DNA of 5,115 nt from DATKCN01 sp035513175 (GTDB taxonomy: Bacteria > Chloroflexota > Chloroflexia > Thermomicrobiales > CFX8): positions 1 through 5,115 of the forward strand of contig DATKCN010000198.1 in the NCBI GenBank assembly GCA_035513175.1, given 5' to 3'. The notes beneath the pieces were generated by a model. The model had not been told where the DNA came from and made no database searches. It worked only from the letters and a program-made list of their open reading frames with translations. Of the stretch, positions 1 to 4,979 are shown one piece after another. The position numbers were made by a program, and so were the translations under genes. Within the stretch, counting starts at the first letter, position 1. Each line of letters begins with the position of its first letter.

Positions 1-1
1 G

Positions 2-181
2 ACGGACGTGACGGGGGCGATCGAGTTGCCGGAAGGGGTGGAGATGGTGATGCCTGGGGACAACATCCAGATGCAGGTGGAGCTGATCGTGCCGGTGGCG
101 ATCGAAGAGGGGCTGCGCTTTGCGATCCGTGAAGGTGGCCGGACCGTCGGCGCCGGCGTCGTCACCAGCATCACGGCCTAG
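2..181 (+). CDS. tuf: Elongation factor Tu, C-terminal fragment (5' end outside window)
   Basis: The window opens inside this gene; 59 codons plus a TAG stop are visible, with the frame starting at base 2. The residues are the end of EF-Tu domain 3: a VMPGDN motif, then VELIVPVAIEEGLRFAIREG and the GGRTVGAGVV stretch that closes nearly every bacterial EF-Tu. EF-Tu is the cytoplasmic GTPase that brings aminoacyl-tRNA to the ribosomal A site; its GTPase domain lies upstream, outside the window. The stop codon overlaps the SD motif of rpsJ, and the tuf-rpsJ junction is the usual link between the str and S10 gene groups. The first four glycine codons in the fragment are all GGG, which is less typical of the genes that follow. 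Identification is firm; only the start is unknown. Confidence 0.96.
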   Translation, partial: TDVTGAIELPEGVEMVMPGDNIQMQVELIVPVAIEEGLRFAIREGGRTVGAGVVTSITA

Positions 182-196
182 GAGTAATCAACAAGC

Positions 197-517
197 ATGG
201 CAACGCGGCGACCGACGCAGAAAATCAGAATCCGCCTGAAGGCGTACGACCACAAGATTCTCGATCAGTCGGCGACCAACATCGTCGAAACGGCCGAGAG
301 CACCGGCGCCAAGGTGGCAGGACCGGTTCCGTTGCCGACGCGCATCGAGAAGTTCACGGTGATGCGCTCACCGTTCGTTGACAAGGACTCGCAGGAGCAC
401 TTTGAGATCCGAACGCACAAGCGACTGATCGACGTGCTCGAACCCAGCCATGCCACGATTCGGGCGCTGATGCGCCTGAACCTGCCGGCCGGGGTCGACA
501 TCGAGATCAAGCTTTGA
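197..517 (+). CDS. rpsJ: 30S ribosomal protein S10 (NusE)
   Basis: This 106-residue protein matches the family length (about 100-105). Signature segments are KIRIRLKAYDHKILDQSA (residues 9-26), IVETAESTGAKVAGPVPLPTR (about 29-49), the RSPFVDKDS loop (57-65), the EIRTHKRLIDVLEP motif (70-83) and the C-terminal LPAGVDIEIKL strand. S10 sits in the 30S head; in the family it also acts as NusE, joining NusB in transcription antitermination. The ATG start is supported by AGGAG at 180-184, whose first two bases belong to the tuf stop codon. The 12-nt spacer is rather long. The 15-nt gap to tuf leaves no room for a promoter, so co-transcription with tuf is inferred. Confidence 0.98.
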   Translation: MATRRPTQKIRIRLKAYDHKILDQSATNIVETAESTGAKVAGPVPLPTRIEKFTVMRSPFVDKDSQEHFEIRTHKRLIDVLEPSHATIRALMRLNLPAGVDIEIKL

Positions 518-559
518 GCGAGTGAGTTGATGCCGGTGCTGAGCGCAACGGGTCGCCAG

Positions 560-578
560 GTAGAGTGTCACGCTCTGC
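560..578 (+). promoter_or_regulatory. Candidate RNA hairpin in rpsJ-rplC gap
   Basis: The stem GTAGAGTG (560-567) pairs with CGCTCTGC (571-578) over 8 bp, including two G-U pairs, around a TCA loop. No U-tract follows, so it is not an intrinsic terminator. Its right-arm sequence CGCTCTG recurs at 610-616, so the left arm has two possible partners. A role as a regulatory or processing element is inference; a hairpin of this size can also arise by chance in GC-rich DNA. Confidence 0.35.
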
Positions 579-610
579 ATGCGGTGGCGGGCACGGATGT
601 CTTCCGCCGC

Positions 611-631
611 GCTCTGGGAACAGGGGAGAGC
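611..631 (+). promoter_or_regulatory. rplC ribosome binding site with possible self-pairing
   Basis: The SD motif GGGGAGAG (623-630) lies directly upstream of ATG 634; GGAG at 625-628 gives a 5-nt spacer. This decides the rplC start at 634 instead of the longer open frame from 565. AGAGC at 627-631 is the exact complement of GCTCT at 611-615 (11-nt loop), so part of the SD could be sequestered. The SD assignment is sound; the occlusion is inferred from base complementarity only. Confidence 0.5.
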
Positions 632-633
632 CA

Positions 634-1272
634 ATGATTCATGGACTGTTGGGGACGAAGCTGGGCATGACCCAGATCTTCGATGACACTGGGCGGGTCA
701 TCCCAGTGACCGTCCTGAAGGTCGGGCCGTGCGTGGTTACCGACCTCAGGACATCCGAGCGGGATGGCTACGAGGCGGTTCAGCTTGGATTCGGCGAGTC
801 GAAGCGGCTGAACAGCCCGGAGCGAGGCCAGCGCCGGAAGGCGGGTTCCAGCTCCAGGTATCTGCGCGAGATGAAGGCAGACGACATCTCCGGCTACGAG
901 GTTGGACAGGTTATCGACTGTTCTATCTTCGAGCCGGGCGTGAGGGTCGACGTGACAGGCACGACGAAGGGCAAGGGCTTTGCCGGCGTCGTCAAGCGGC
1001 ATGGATTCGCGGGCGGACCGAAAACGCACGGTCAGTCGGATCGACACCGCGCGCCCGGCTCGATCGGTTCGAGCGCCACGCCGGGCCGTGTTTTCAAGAA
1101 TATGAAGATGGCCGGCCGGATGGGAAACGAACGCAACACGGTGCAAGGGCTTGAGGTCGTCAGCGTGGATCCGGAGAAGAGTCTGCTGCTCGTGCGGGGC
1201 GCCGTGCCTGGCGTCAAGAACGGCCTGCTGATCGTTCGCACCAGCGTCAAGTCGCGTCAGGCGAAGCGCTGA
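634..1272 (+). CDS. rplC: 50S ribosomal protein L3
   Basis: The product is 212 residues, close to the E. coli length of 209. It begins MIHGLLGTKLGMTQIF, the classic L3 N-terminus, which with the SD at 623-630 fixes the start here and not at 565. The GTTKGKGFAGVVKRHGF segment (about 109-125) and THGQSDRHRAPGSIG (131-145) form the long extension that reaches toward the peptidyl-transferase centre. LLLVRGAVPG (about 184-193) is the C-terminal signature. L3 is an early-assembling 23S rRNA-binding protein of the large subunit. Two details stand out. The position of the methylated Gln150 of E. coli is occupied by Ala148 (SSATPG), so PrmB-type modification is not expected. The usual VxKG turn reads VFKN (153-156). 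Confidence 0.97.
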   Translation: MIHGLLGTKLGMTQIFDDTGRVIPVTVLKVGPCVVTDLRTSERDGYEAVQLGFGESKRLNSPERGQRRKAGSSSRYLREMKADDISGYEVGQVIDCSIFEPGVRVDVTGTTKGKGFAGVVKRHGFAGGPKTHGQSDRHRAPGSIGSSATPGRVFKNMKMAGRMGNERNTVQGLEVVSVDPEKSLLLVRGAVPGVKNGLLIVRTSVKSRQAKR

Positions 1273-1290
1273 TCGCTCGCTGAAGAGCGG
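1273..1290 (+). promoter_or_regulatory. Small candidate hairpin after rplC stop
   Basis: TCGCTC (1273-1278) pairs with GAGCGG (1285-1290) around a 6-nt loop: five Watson-Crick pairs plus one terminal T-G pair. It starts one base after the rplC stop and ends 7 nt before the rplD SD (GGGAGAG, 1297-1303). There is no U-tract, so it is not an intrinsic terminator. It could be chance. Confidence 0.22.
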
Positions 1291-1307
1291 GTAAACGGGA
1301 GAGAACG

Positions 1308-1943
1308 ATGCAGGTCAAGGTGTACGACACAAAAGCGGCGGCCGTAGGCGATGTCGAGCTCGATGACTCGATCTTCGGGATCGAGCCGCACGTCGCGGTG
1401 ATGCATCAGGCATTGCTCCGGCAGCAGGCCAATGCGCGCCTCGGAACCCACGAGACGAAGACCCGCGCGCAGGTGCGCGGCGGCGGCCGCAAGCCGTGGC
1501 GCCAGAAAGGCACGGGACGCGCCCGGCAGGGTTCCACCCGCTCGCCTCAGTGGCGCGGCGGCGGCGTCGTGTTCGGGCCGCATCAGCGTTCATACAAGCA
1601 GGACATGCCGAAGAAGATGCGTCGCCTGGCGATCCGTTCCGTCCTGTCGGCAAAGGCCCAGGCGGACGAGGTTATCGTCATCAAGGGCCTGAGCGAGCTG
1701 GAGCCGAAGACCAAGGCAATGATGGCGCTCCTGGCCGAGCTTCCAGCGTCGCAGCGTTCGACGCTGATCGTCATCGGACCGGAGGGTGAGCAGAGCATCG
1801 CGTACCGCGCCGCCGGAAATCTCGAGAACGTCAAGGTTATTCGCGCGGGATATGTCAACGTGCACGATTTGCTGAAGCACGAGCGGCTCCTGCTTACGAC
1901 CGAGGCTGTAAACGCCATCCACGGCCTGTGGTCGGCGAAGTAA
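1308..1943 (+). CDS. rplD: 50S ribosomal protein L4
   Basis: This 211-residue protein carries the hallmark L4 loop at about residues 58-91: GGGRKPWRQKGTGRARQG, then S-R-S-P-W and GGGVVFGP. That basic loop penetrates to the exit-tunnel constriction. The flanking parts form the globular domain on the 50S surface, with the C-terminal TTEAVNAIHGLW segment typical of the family. In gamma-proteobacteria L4 represses the S10 operon by binding the mRNA leader and also inhibits RNase E. Whether it regulates here cannot be told from this sequence. ATG 1308 is preceded by GGGAGAG (1297-1303) with a 6-nt spacer from GGAG. The TAA stop overlaps the rplW SD, suggesting coupling. Confidence 0.98.
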   Translation: MQVKVYDTKAAAVGDVELDDSIFGIEPHVAVMHQALLRQQANARLGTHETKTRAQVRGGGRKPWRQKGTGRARQGSTRSPQWRGGGVVFGPHQRSYKQDMPKKMRRLAIRSVLSAKAQADEVIVIKGLSELEPKTKAMMALLAELPASQRSTLIVIGPEGEQSIAYRAAGNLENVKVIRAGYVNVHDLLKHERLLLTTEAVNAIHGLWSAK

Positions 1944-1952
1944 GGAGACGCA

Positions 1953-2258
1953 ATGACACTGCACTACGCCGACATCCTCCGCAAGCCGGTCATTACCGAA
2001 AAGAACACGAATCTGACACCGCTGGGACAGTACACCTTCGAGGTTGCGCCCACCGCGAACAAGATTCAGATCAAGGAAGCGGTCGAGCGAATCTTCGAAG
2101 TCAAGGTCCGAGCCGTTAACGTTATGAACGTCAAGCCGAAGCGCAAGCGCGTCATGCGCATGCGAACGATGAACGTCTTTGGCAGCAAGGGTGGCTACAA
2201 GAAGGCGATCGTGACGCTCGAGCCGGGGCACACGATCGACATCTTCGGTGACATCTAG
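1953..2258 (+). CDS. rplW: 50S ribosomal protein L23
   Basis: The 101-residue length matches the family (E. coli 100). DILRKPVITEK (7-17) is the conserved N-terminus; Glu16 aligns with E. coli Glu18, the residue that docks trigger factor at the tunnel exit. ANKIQIKEAVERIFEVKVRAVN (35-56) is the central helix-strand element. The basic KPKRKR stretch and following loop (61-80) correspond to the extension into the exit tunnel. YKKAIVTLEPGHTIDIF (82-98) closes the fold. The product lies at the tunnel mouth, next to L29, and serves as a platform for nascent-chain factors. AAGGAG at 1942-1947, overlapping the rplD stop, sits 5 nt before the ATG, one of the stronger SDs in the window. Confidence 0.97.
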   Translation: MTLHYADILRKPVITEKNTNLTPLGQYTFEVAPTANKIQIKEAVERIFEVKVRAVNVMNVKPKRKRVMRMRTMNVFGSKGGYKKAIVTLEPGHTIDIFGDI

Positions 2259-2278
2259 GGTTTCGAGGGAGTAAGTAG

Positions 2279-3109
2279 ATGCCGATTCGAAGGTATAAGC
2301 CAACATCGGCCGGACGGCGAGGCATGACGGTCTCGACGTTCGAGGAGATCACTGAGACGAAGCCTGAGAAGAGCCTCCTCGAAATCCTGCCGAAGCATTC
2401 CGGCCGCAACGATCAGGGGCGCATCAGCGTGCGCCATCAGGGGGGGCGGCAGAAGCGCTTCTACCGCAAGGTCGACTTCAAGCGCAACAAGCCCGGCGTG
2501 CCCGCTAAGGTCGCGACGATTGAGTACGACCCGAATCGCTCGGCCCGCATCGCGCTGCTGCACTATGTCGACGGCGAGAAGCGATATATTCTGGCCCCGC
2601 TCGGACTGAAGGTTGGCGACATGGTCCAGTCCGGAGCGGGCTCGCCGATTCGCGTCGGAAACGCCCTGCCGTTGCGAGACATTCCGCTCGGAACGCAGAT
2701 TCACAACATCGAGCTGTACATTGGCAGGGGCGGTCAGATGGTGCGTTCGGCCGGCGCGTCGGCGCAGCTGATGGCGAAGCAGGACGATTACGCGCAGGTG
2801 CGCATGCCGTCCGGCGAGGTGCGCATGTTCCACCTCAACTGTATGGCGACATTGGGGCAGGTCGGCAATGTCGATCACGAGAACGTTCAGATCGGAAAGG
2901 CGGGTCGCAACCGGCTGATGGGCAAGCGCCCAACCGTCCGCGGCTCAGTCATGAATCCCCGCGACCACCCGCACGGTGGCGGCGAGGGTAAGGCTCCTAT
3001 TGGCGGCCAGCCCAAGACGCCGTGGGGCAAGCCCGCGCAGGGCTATCGCACGCGGAAGAACAAGCGCACAAACCAGTTCATCGTTCGACGTCGTGGACAG
3101 GGCCGCTAG
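2279..3109 (+). CDS. rplB: 50S ribosomal protein L2
   Basis: The protein has 276 residues (E. coli 273). The N-terminal MPIRRYKPTSAGRRGMTV and the OB-fold region with GGRQKRFYRKVDFKRN (about 55-70) are typical. Then come ATIEYDPNRSARIALLHYVDGEKRYILAP (79-107), IPLGTQIHNIEL (135-146) and the SH3-like RNA-binding part with GKAGRNR and RPTVRG. The near-universal DHPHGGGEG is at 229-237, with His230 in the place of E. coli His229, a residue linked to peptidyl transfer. The C-terminal GYRTRKNKRTNQFIVRRR tail is basic. L2 helps subunit association and shapes the peptidyl-transferase centre. The residue before DHPHG is Arg228 where many bacteria have Val. ATG 2279 follows GAGGGAG (2265-2271) with a 7-nt spacer. 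Confidence 0.98.
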   Translation: MPIRRYKPTSAGRRGMTVSTFEEITETKPEKSLLEILPKHSGRNDQGRISVRHQGGRQKRFYRKVDFKRNKPGVPAKVATIEYDPNRSARIALLHYVDGEKRYILAPLGLKVGDMVQSGAGSPIRVGNALPLRDIPLGTQIHNIELYIGRGGQMVRSAGASAQLMAKQDDYAQVRMPSGEVRMFHLNCMATLGQVGNVDHENVQIGKAGRNRLMGKRPTVRGSVMNPRDHPHGGGEGKAPIGGQPKTPWGKPAQGYRTRKNKRTNQFIVRRRGQGR

Positions 3110-3131
3110 GACCGCGGTAGCGGTCGCGGTC
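3110..3131 (+). repeat. Tandem GCGGTC repeat forming a hairpin after rplB stop
   Basis: GCGGTC occurs twice in tandem (3120-3125 and 3126-3131), and GCGGT occurs a third time at 3114-3118, giving a 6-nt period. GACCGC at 3110-3115, directly after the rplB stop, is complementary to both hexamers. It can form a 6-bp hairpin with a 4-nt loop or a longer-looped alternative. The structure ends just before the AGGGAGG motif at 3134-3140. There is no U-tract, so it is not an intrinsic terminator. Any regulatory role is inference. Confidence 0.4.
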
Positions 3132-3133
3132 AC

Positions 3134-3140
3134 AGGGAGG
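3134..3140 (+). promoter_or_regulatory. rpsS ribosome binding site, unusually far from start
   Basis: AGGGAGG is the best SD in the gap but lies 13 nt before the GTG start, against 5-9 nt for most genes here. A weak GAG at 3148-3150 is nearer. The start is nevertheless fixed by the S19 N-terminal motif, so either the long spacer is tolerated or local folding brings the SD closer. Confidence 0.5.
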
Positions 3141-3153
3141 CAGCGCAGAGCAC

Positions 3154-3438
3154 GTGGGAAGATCGTCGAAAAAGGGACCATTCATTGACGAAAAGCTACG
3201 GGAAAAGGTCGACCGGCTGAACACGTCCAGCGATCGACGGGTAATTCGCACCTGGTCGCGGGATTCGACGATATTCCCGACCATGGTCGGTCACACTATC
3301 GCGGTGCACGACGGCCGGCGTCACGTGCCGGTGTTCGTGACCGAGAACATGGTCGGCCACAAGCTCGGTGAATTTGCGCCGACGCGGACGTTCCGCGGCC
3401 ATGGCAAAGACGCGGACCGCTCCTCACGCAGGCGTTAG
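3154..3438 (+). CDS. rpsS: 30S ribosomal protein S19
   Basis: This 94-residue protein (family about 92-93) begins at GTG with MGRSSKKGPFID, the standard S19 N-terminus, so no upstream start is needed. RTWSRDSTIFPTMVGHTIAVHDGR (32-55) and HVPVFVTENMVGHKLGEFAPTRTFRGH (57-83) are the conserved core. The tail is short and basic (SSRRR). S19 lies in the 30S head with S13 and contributes to the intersubunit bridge and A-site tRNA region. The GTG start has a distant SD (3134-3140) and is preceded by a hairpin. This is the first of three consecutive genes lacking ATG starts. Confidence 0.97.
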   Translation: MGRSSKKGPFIDEKLREKVDRLNTSSDRRVIRTWSRDSTIFPTMVGHTIAVHDGRRHVPVFVTENMVGHKLGEFAPTRTFRGHGKDADRSSRRR

Positions 3439-3439
3439 C

Positions 3440-3468
3440 CGGTCGTGGGGCAGGGGTAGAGAGGACCG
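3440..3468 (+). promoter_or_regulatory. Weak inverted repeat overlapping rplV SD
   Basis: CGGTC (3440-3444) is complementary to GACCG (3464-3468), with a 19-nt loop. The right arm covers the 3' end of the purine-rich SD AGAGAGGA (3458-3465). Five pairs with a long loop is weak and may be chance. The SD itself has an 8-nt spacer to GTG 3474 and supports that start. Confidence 0.25.
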
Positions 3469-3473
3469 CCACA

Positions 3474-3812
3474 GTGGAAATCACCGCGAGGGCCATGCGG
3501 GTTCGAGTGTCGCCGCGCAAGATGCGCCTGGTAGTCGACCTCGTGCGTGGCCGCGATGTCAGCGAGGCGCTAGGCATCCTGAAGTTCACGCCGAACAAGG
3601 CCGCGGTCGACATCGCCAAGACGATCAAGTCGGCTCAGGCGTCAGCGGAAAACAACCACGATCTCGACCCAGAGGGTCTGTACGTCAAGACCATCTACGC
3701 TGACGACGGCCCCACGTACAAGCGATGGCGGCCTCGCGCTCGTGGACGTGTCAACCAGCGCTTGAAGCGCACGAGCAATCTGACGGTCATCATCGCCCAG
3801 AAGGAGGACTAG
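3474..3812 (+). CDS. rplV: 50S ribosomal protein L22
   Basis: The product has 112 residues (E. coli 110). MRVRVSPRKMRLVVDLVRGRDVSEAL (8-33) is the conserved N-terminal helix-turn region, and NKAAVDIAKTIKSAQASAENNH (41-62) the central helix. YKRWRPRARGRVNQRLKRTSNLTV (82-105) includes the long beta-hairpin that lines the exit tunnel and where macrolide-resistance changes occur in other bacteria. No deletion or insertion is evident in that loop. Translation starts at GTG with AGAGAGGA 8 nt upstream. METIA-type N-termini are usual in the family, and MEITARA here fits. The TAG stop lies one base before the rpsC start, implying tight translational coupling. Confidence 0.97.
   Translation: MEITARAMRVRVSPRKMRLVVDLVRGRDVSEALGILKFTPNKAAVDIAKTIKSAQASAENNHDLDPEGLYVKTIYADDGPTYKRWRPRARGRVNQRLKRTSNLTVIIAQKED
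3801..3807 (+). promoter_or_regulatory. Strong SD for the TTG start of rpsC
   Basis: AAGGAGG, a near-perfect anti-SD match, lies within the last codons of rplV with a 6-nt spacer to TTG 3814. It is among the strongest SDs in the window and is paired with the weakest start codon. Together with the conserved S3 N-terminus it decides the start. Confidence 0.75.
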
Positions 3813-3813
3813 C

Positions 3814-4488
3814 TTGGGACGAAAAGTCAATCCAATAGGGTTTCGGCTCGGTGGAGTTCACGACTGGGAGTCGAAATGGTACGCCGAACGCAACTACACC
3901 GAGCAACTGCACGAGGATCTGTACATCAGGAAGCTCATCAGCGAACAGCTGACACGCGCCGGCATCTCACGCGTTGAGATCGAGCGCGCCGCGAACCGCA
4001 TCGAGGTGTCGATTTTCACCTCGAAGCCCGGCATCGTGATCGGCAAGCAGGGCGCGAACGTCGAGCGCCTGCGCCAGATGCTGGAGGGCAAGGTTGGCAA
4101 GAAGGTGCACCTCAAGATCGAGGAGATCAAGGTGCCTGAGCTGGACGCCCGCCTGGTCGCCGAATCGATCGCCGAGCAGCTCAGCCGCCGCGTTTCCTAC
4201 CGTCGCGCGATGAAGCACGCCGTCGGTCAAGCCATGCGGCGTGGCGCAAAAGGCGTCAAGATTCGCCTGGGCGGTCGCCTGGGCGGCGCTGAGATGTCCC
4301 GCACTGTCACCGAGATGGATGGCCGGGTGCCGCTGCATACGCTGCGCGCCAACATCGACTACGGAGTCGTGCACGCCACGACGACGTACGGTCAGATCGG
4401 CGTCAAGGTGTGGGTTTACAAGGGTGATGTGCTTCCCGAACGCAAAGCGCGAATTCAGCCAGAGGCTGAAGTCGCTGCCGCTGACTAG
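3814..4488 (+). CDS. rpsC: 30S ribosomal protein S3
   Basis: The 224-residue protein begins at TTG, read as Met, giving MGRKVNPIGFRLG, the canonical S3 N-terminus. A KH type-2 domain spans about 38-106 with its GxxG loop GKQG at 77-80 (KPGIVIGKQG). The C-terminal domain carries RRGAKGVKIRLGGRLGGAEMSR (142-163) and DGRVPLHTLRANIDYG (169-184). S3 sits at the mRNA entry tunnel in the 30S head and has helicase-linked basic residues there. Two small deviations are Gly153 where Ser is common (SGRLGGAE) and Asn180 where Asp is common (LRADIDYG). The tail is a short Ala/Glu-rich stretch. It follows rplV by one base, so translation is probably coupled. Confidence 0.97.
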   Translation: MGRKVNPIGFRLGGVHDWESKWYAERNYTEQLHEDLYIRKLISEQLTRAGISRVEIERAANRIEVSIFTSKPGIVIGKQGANVERLRQMLEGKVGKKVHLKIEEIKVPELDARLVAESIAEQLSRRVSYRRAMKHAVGQAMRRGAKGVKIRLGGRLGGAEMSRTVTEMDGRVPLHTLRANIDYGVVHATTTYGQIGVKVWVYKGDVLPERKARIQPEAEVAAAD

Positions 4489-4520
4489 CGCGAGAAGGCG
4501 CACAAGAGGAGACGACGACT

Positions 4521-4976
4521 ATGTTGATGCCAAGGCGCACCAAACATCGCAAAGTGTTTCGAGGCCGGATGAAGGGCGAGGCGCTTCGCGGAAACTACGT
4601 CGCGTTTGGCGAGTATGGTCTGCAGTCGTTGGAGCCGGCATGGATCGATAGCCGCCAGATCGAAGCGGCCCGGCGGTCGATCACCAACTACGTGCGCCGT
4701 GGCGGAAAAGTCTGGATCCGTATCTTCCCGGACAAGCCGGTCACGCAGAAGCCCGCGGAAACGCGCATGGGTTCGGGCAAGGGCAACCCGGAGTATTGGG
4801 TCGCGGTCGTTCGCCCGGGACGCATCATGTTTGAGTTGGCCGGCGTGCGCGAAGAGGTCGCCGTGGAGGCGCTACGTCGCGCCGGCCATAAGCTCCCGGT
4901 CAAGTGTCGTATCGTCAAGCGCGACCAGATCGGCGTCGCCGCCATCGAAGAGTCACACGTCGAGGTGGAGGCGTAA
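4521..4976 (+). CDS. rplP: 50S ribosomal protein L16
   Basis: The start MLMPRRTKHRKVFRGRMKG matches the family, so ATG 4521 is preferred over the in-frame ATG at 4527; GAGGAG (4506-4511) lies 9 nt upstream. GNYVAFGEYGLQSLEPAWI (24-42), KVWIRIFPDKPVTQKPAETRMG (63-84) and GKGNPEYWVAVVRPGRIMFEL (86-106) are the conserved core. Arg82 corresponds to E. coli Arg81, which is hydroxylated in some bacteria. L16 binds 23S rRNA near the A site and helps position tRNA. At 151 residues it is longer than E. coli L16 (136): after KLPVKCRIV the chain continues with about 18 residues ending in an acidic ESHVEVEA tail. The tail is in frame and its 3' end carries the rpmC SD. Confidence 0.97.
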   Translation: MLMPRRTKHRKVFRGRMKGEALRGNYVAFGEYGLQSLEPAWIDSRQIEAARRSITNYVRRGGKVWIRIFPDKPVTQKPAETRMGSGKGNPEYWVAVVRPGRIMFELAGVREEVAVEALRRAGHKLPVKCRIVKRDQIGVAAIEESHVEVEA

Positions 4977-4979
4977 TCC

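Larger units (their letters stand above)
518..633 (+). other. rpsJ-rplC intergenic region, 116 nt, no gene seen
   Basis: This is the longest non-coding stretch in the window. The rplC frame stays open back to an ATG-like position at 565, but the codons here encode nothing resembling an L3 N-terminus, so I treat the region as untranslated. It contains an 8-bp hairpin (560-578), a second GC-rich stem (581-610), and a repeated CGCTCTG (571-577 and 610-616) whose second copy can also pair near the rplC SD. I see no convincing -35/-10 pair and no U-tract terminator. Confidence 0.6.

Noticed and set aside
527..566. A TTGATG (527-532) and TAGAGT (561-566) pair as a possible promoter for rplC.
   Set aside because: The spacing is 28 nt, far from the usual 16-18, and no better -10 lies at the right distance.
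560..610. The hairpins in the rpsJ-rplC gap as a transcription terminator.
   Set aside because: Neither stem is followed by a run of T, and the operon continues in conserved order.
565..633. A 23-codon N-terminal extension of L3 from an upstream start at 565.
   Set aside because: The residues show no similarity to L3. The canonical MIHGLLGTKLGMTQIF start at 634 has a good SD at 5 nt spacing, and no comparable SD precedes 565.
1590..2306. A long minus-strand open frame of 238 codons across rplD and rplW, with similar ones at 2255-2878 and 3967-4503.
   Set aside because: They lie wholly or mostly antisense to strongly conserved ribosomal genes, show no recognisable motif, and are expected because GC-biased third codon positions suppress stop codons on the opposite strand.
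4488..4501. A 4-bp GCGC/GCGC stem in the rpsC-rplP gap.
   Set aside because: Too short to separate from chance in GC-rich sequence.
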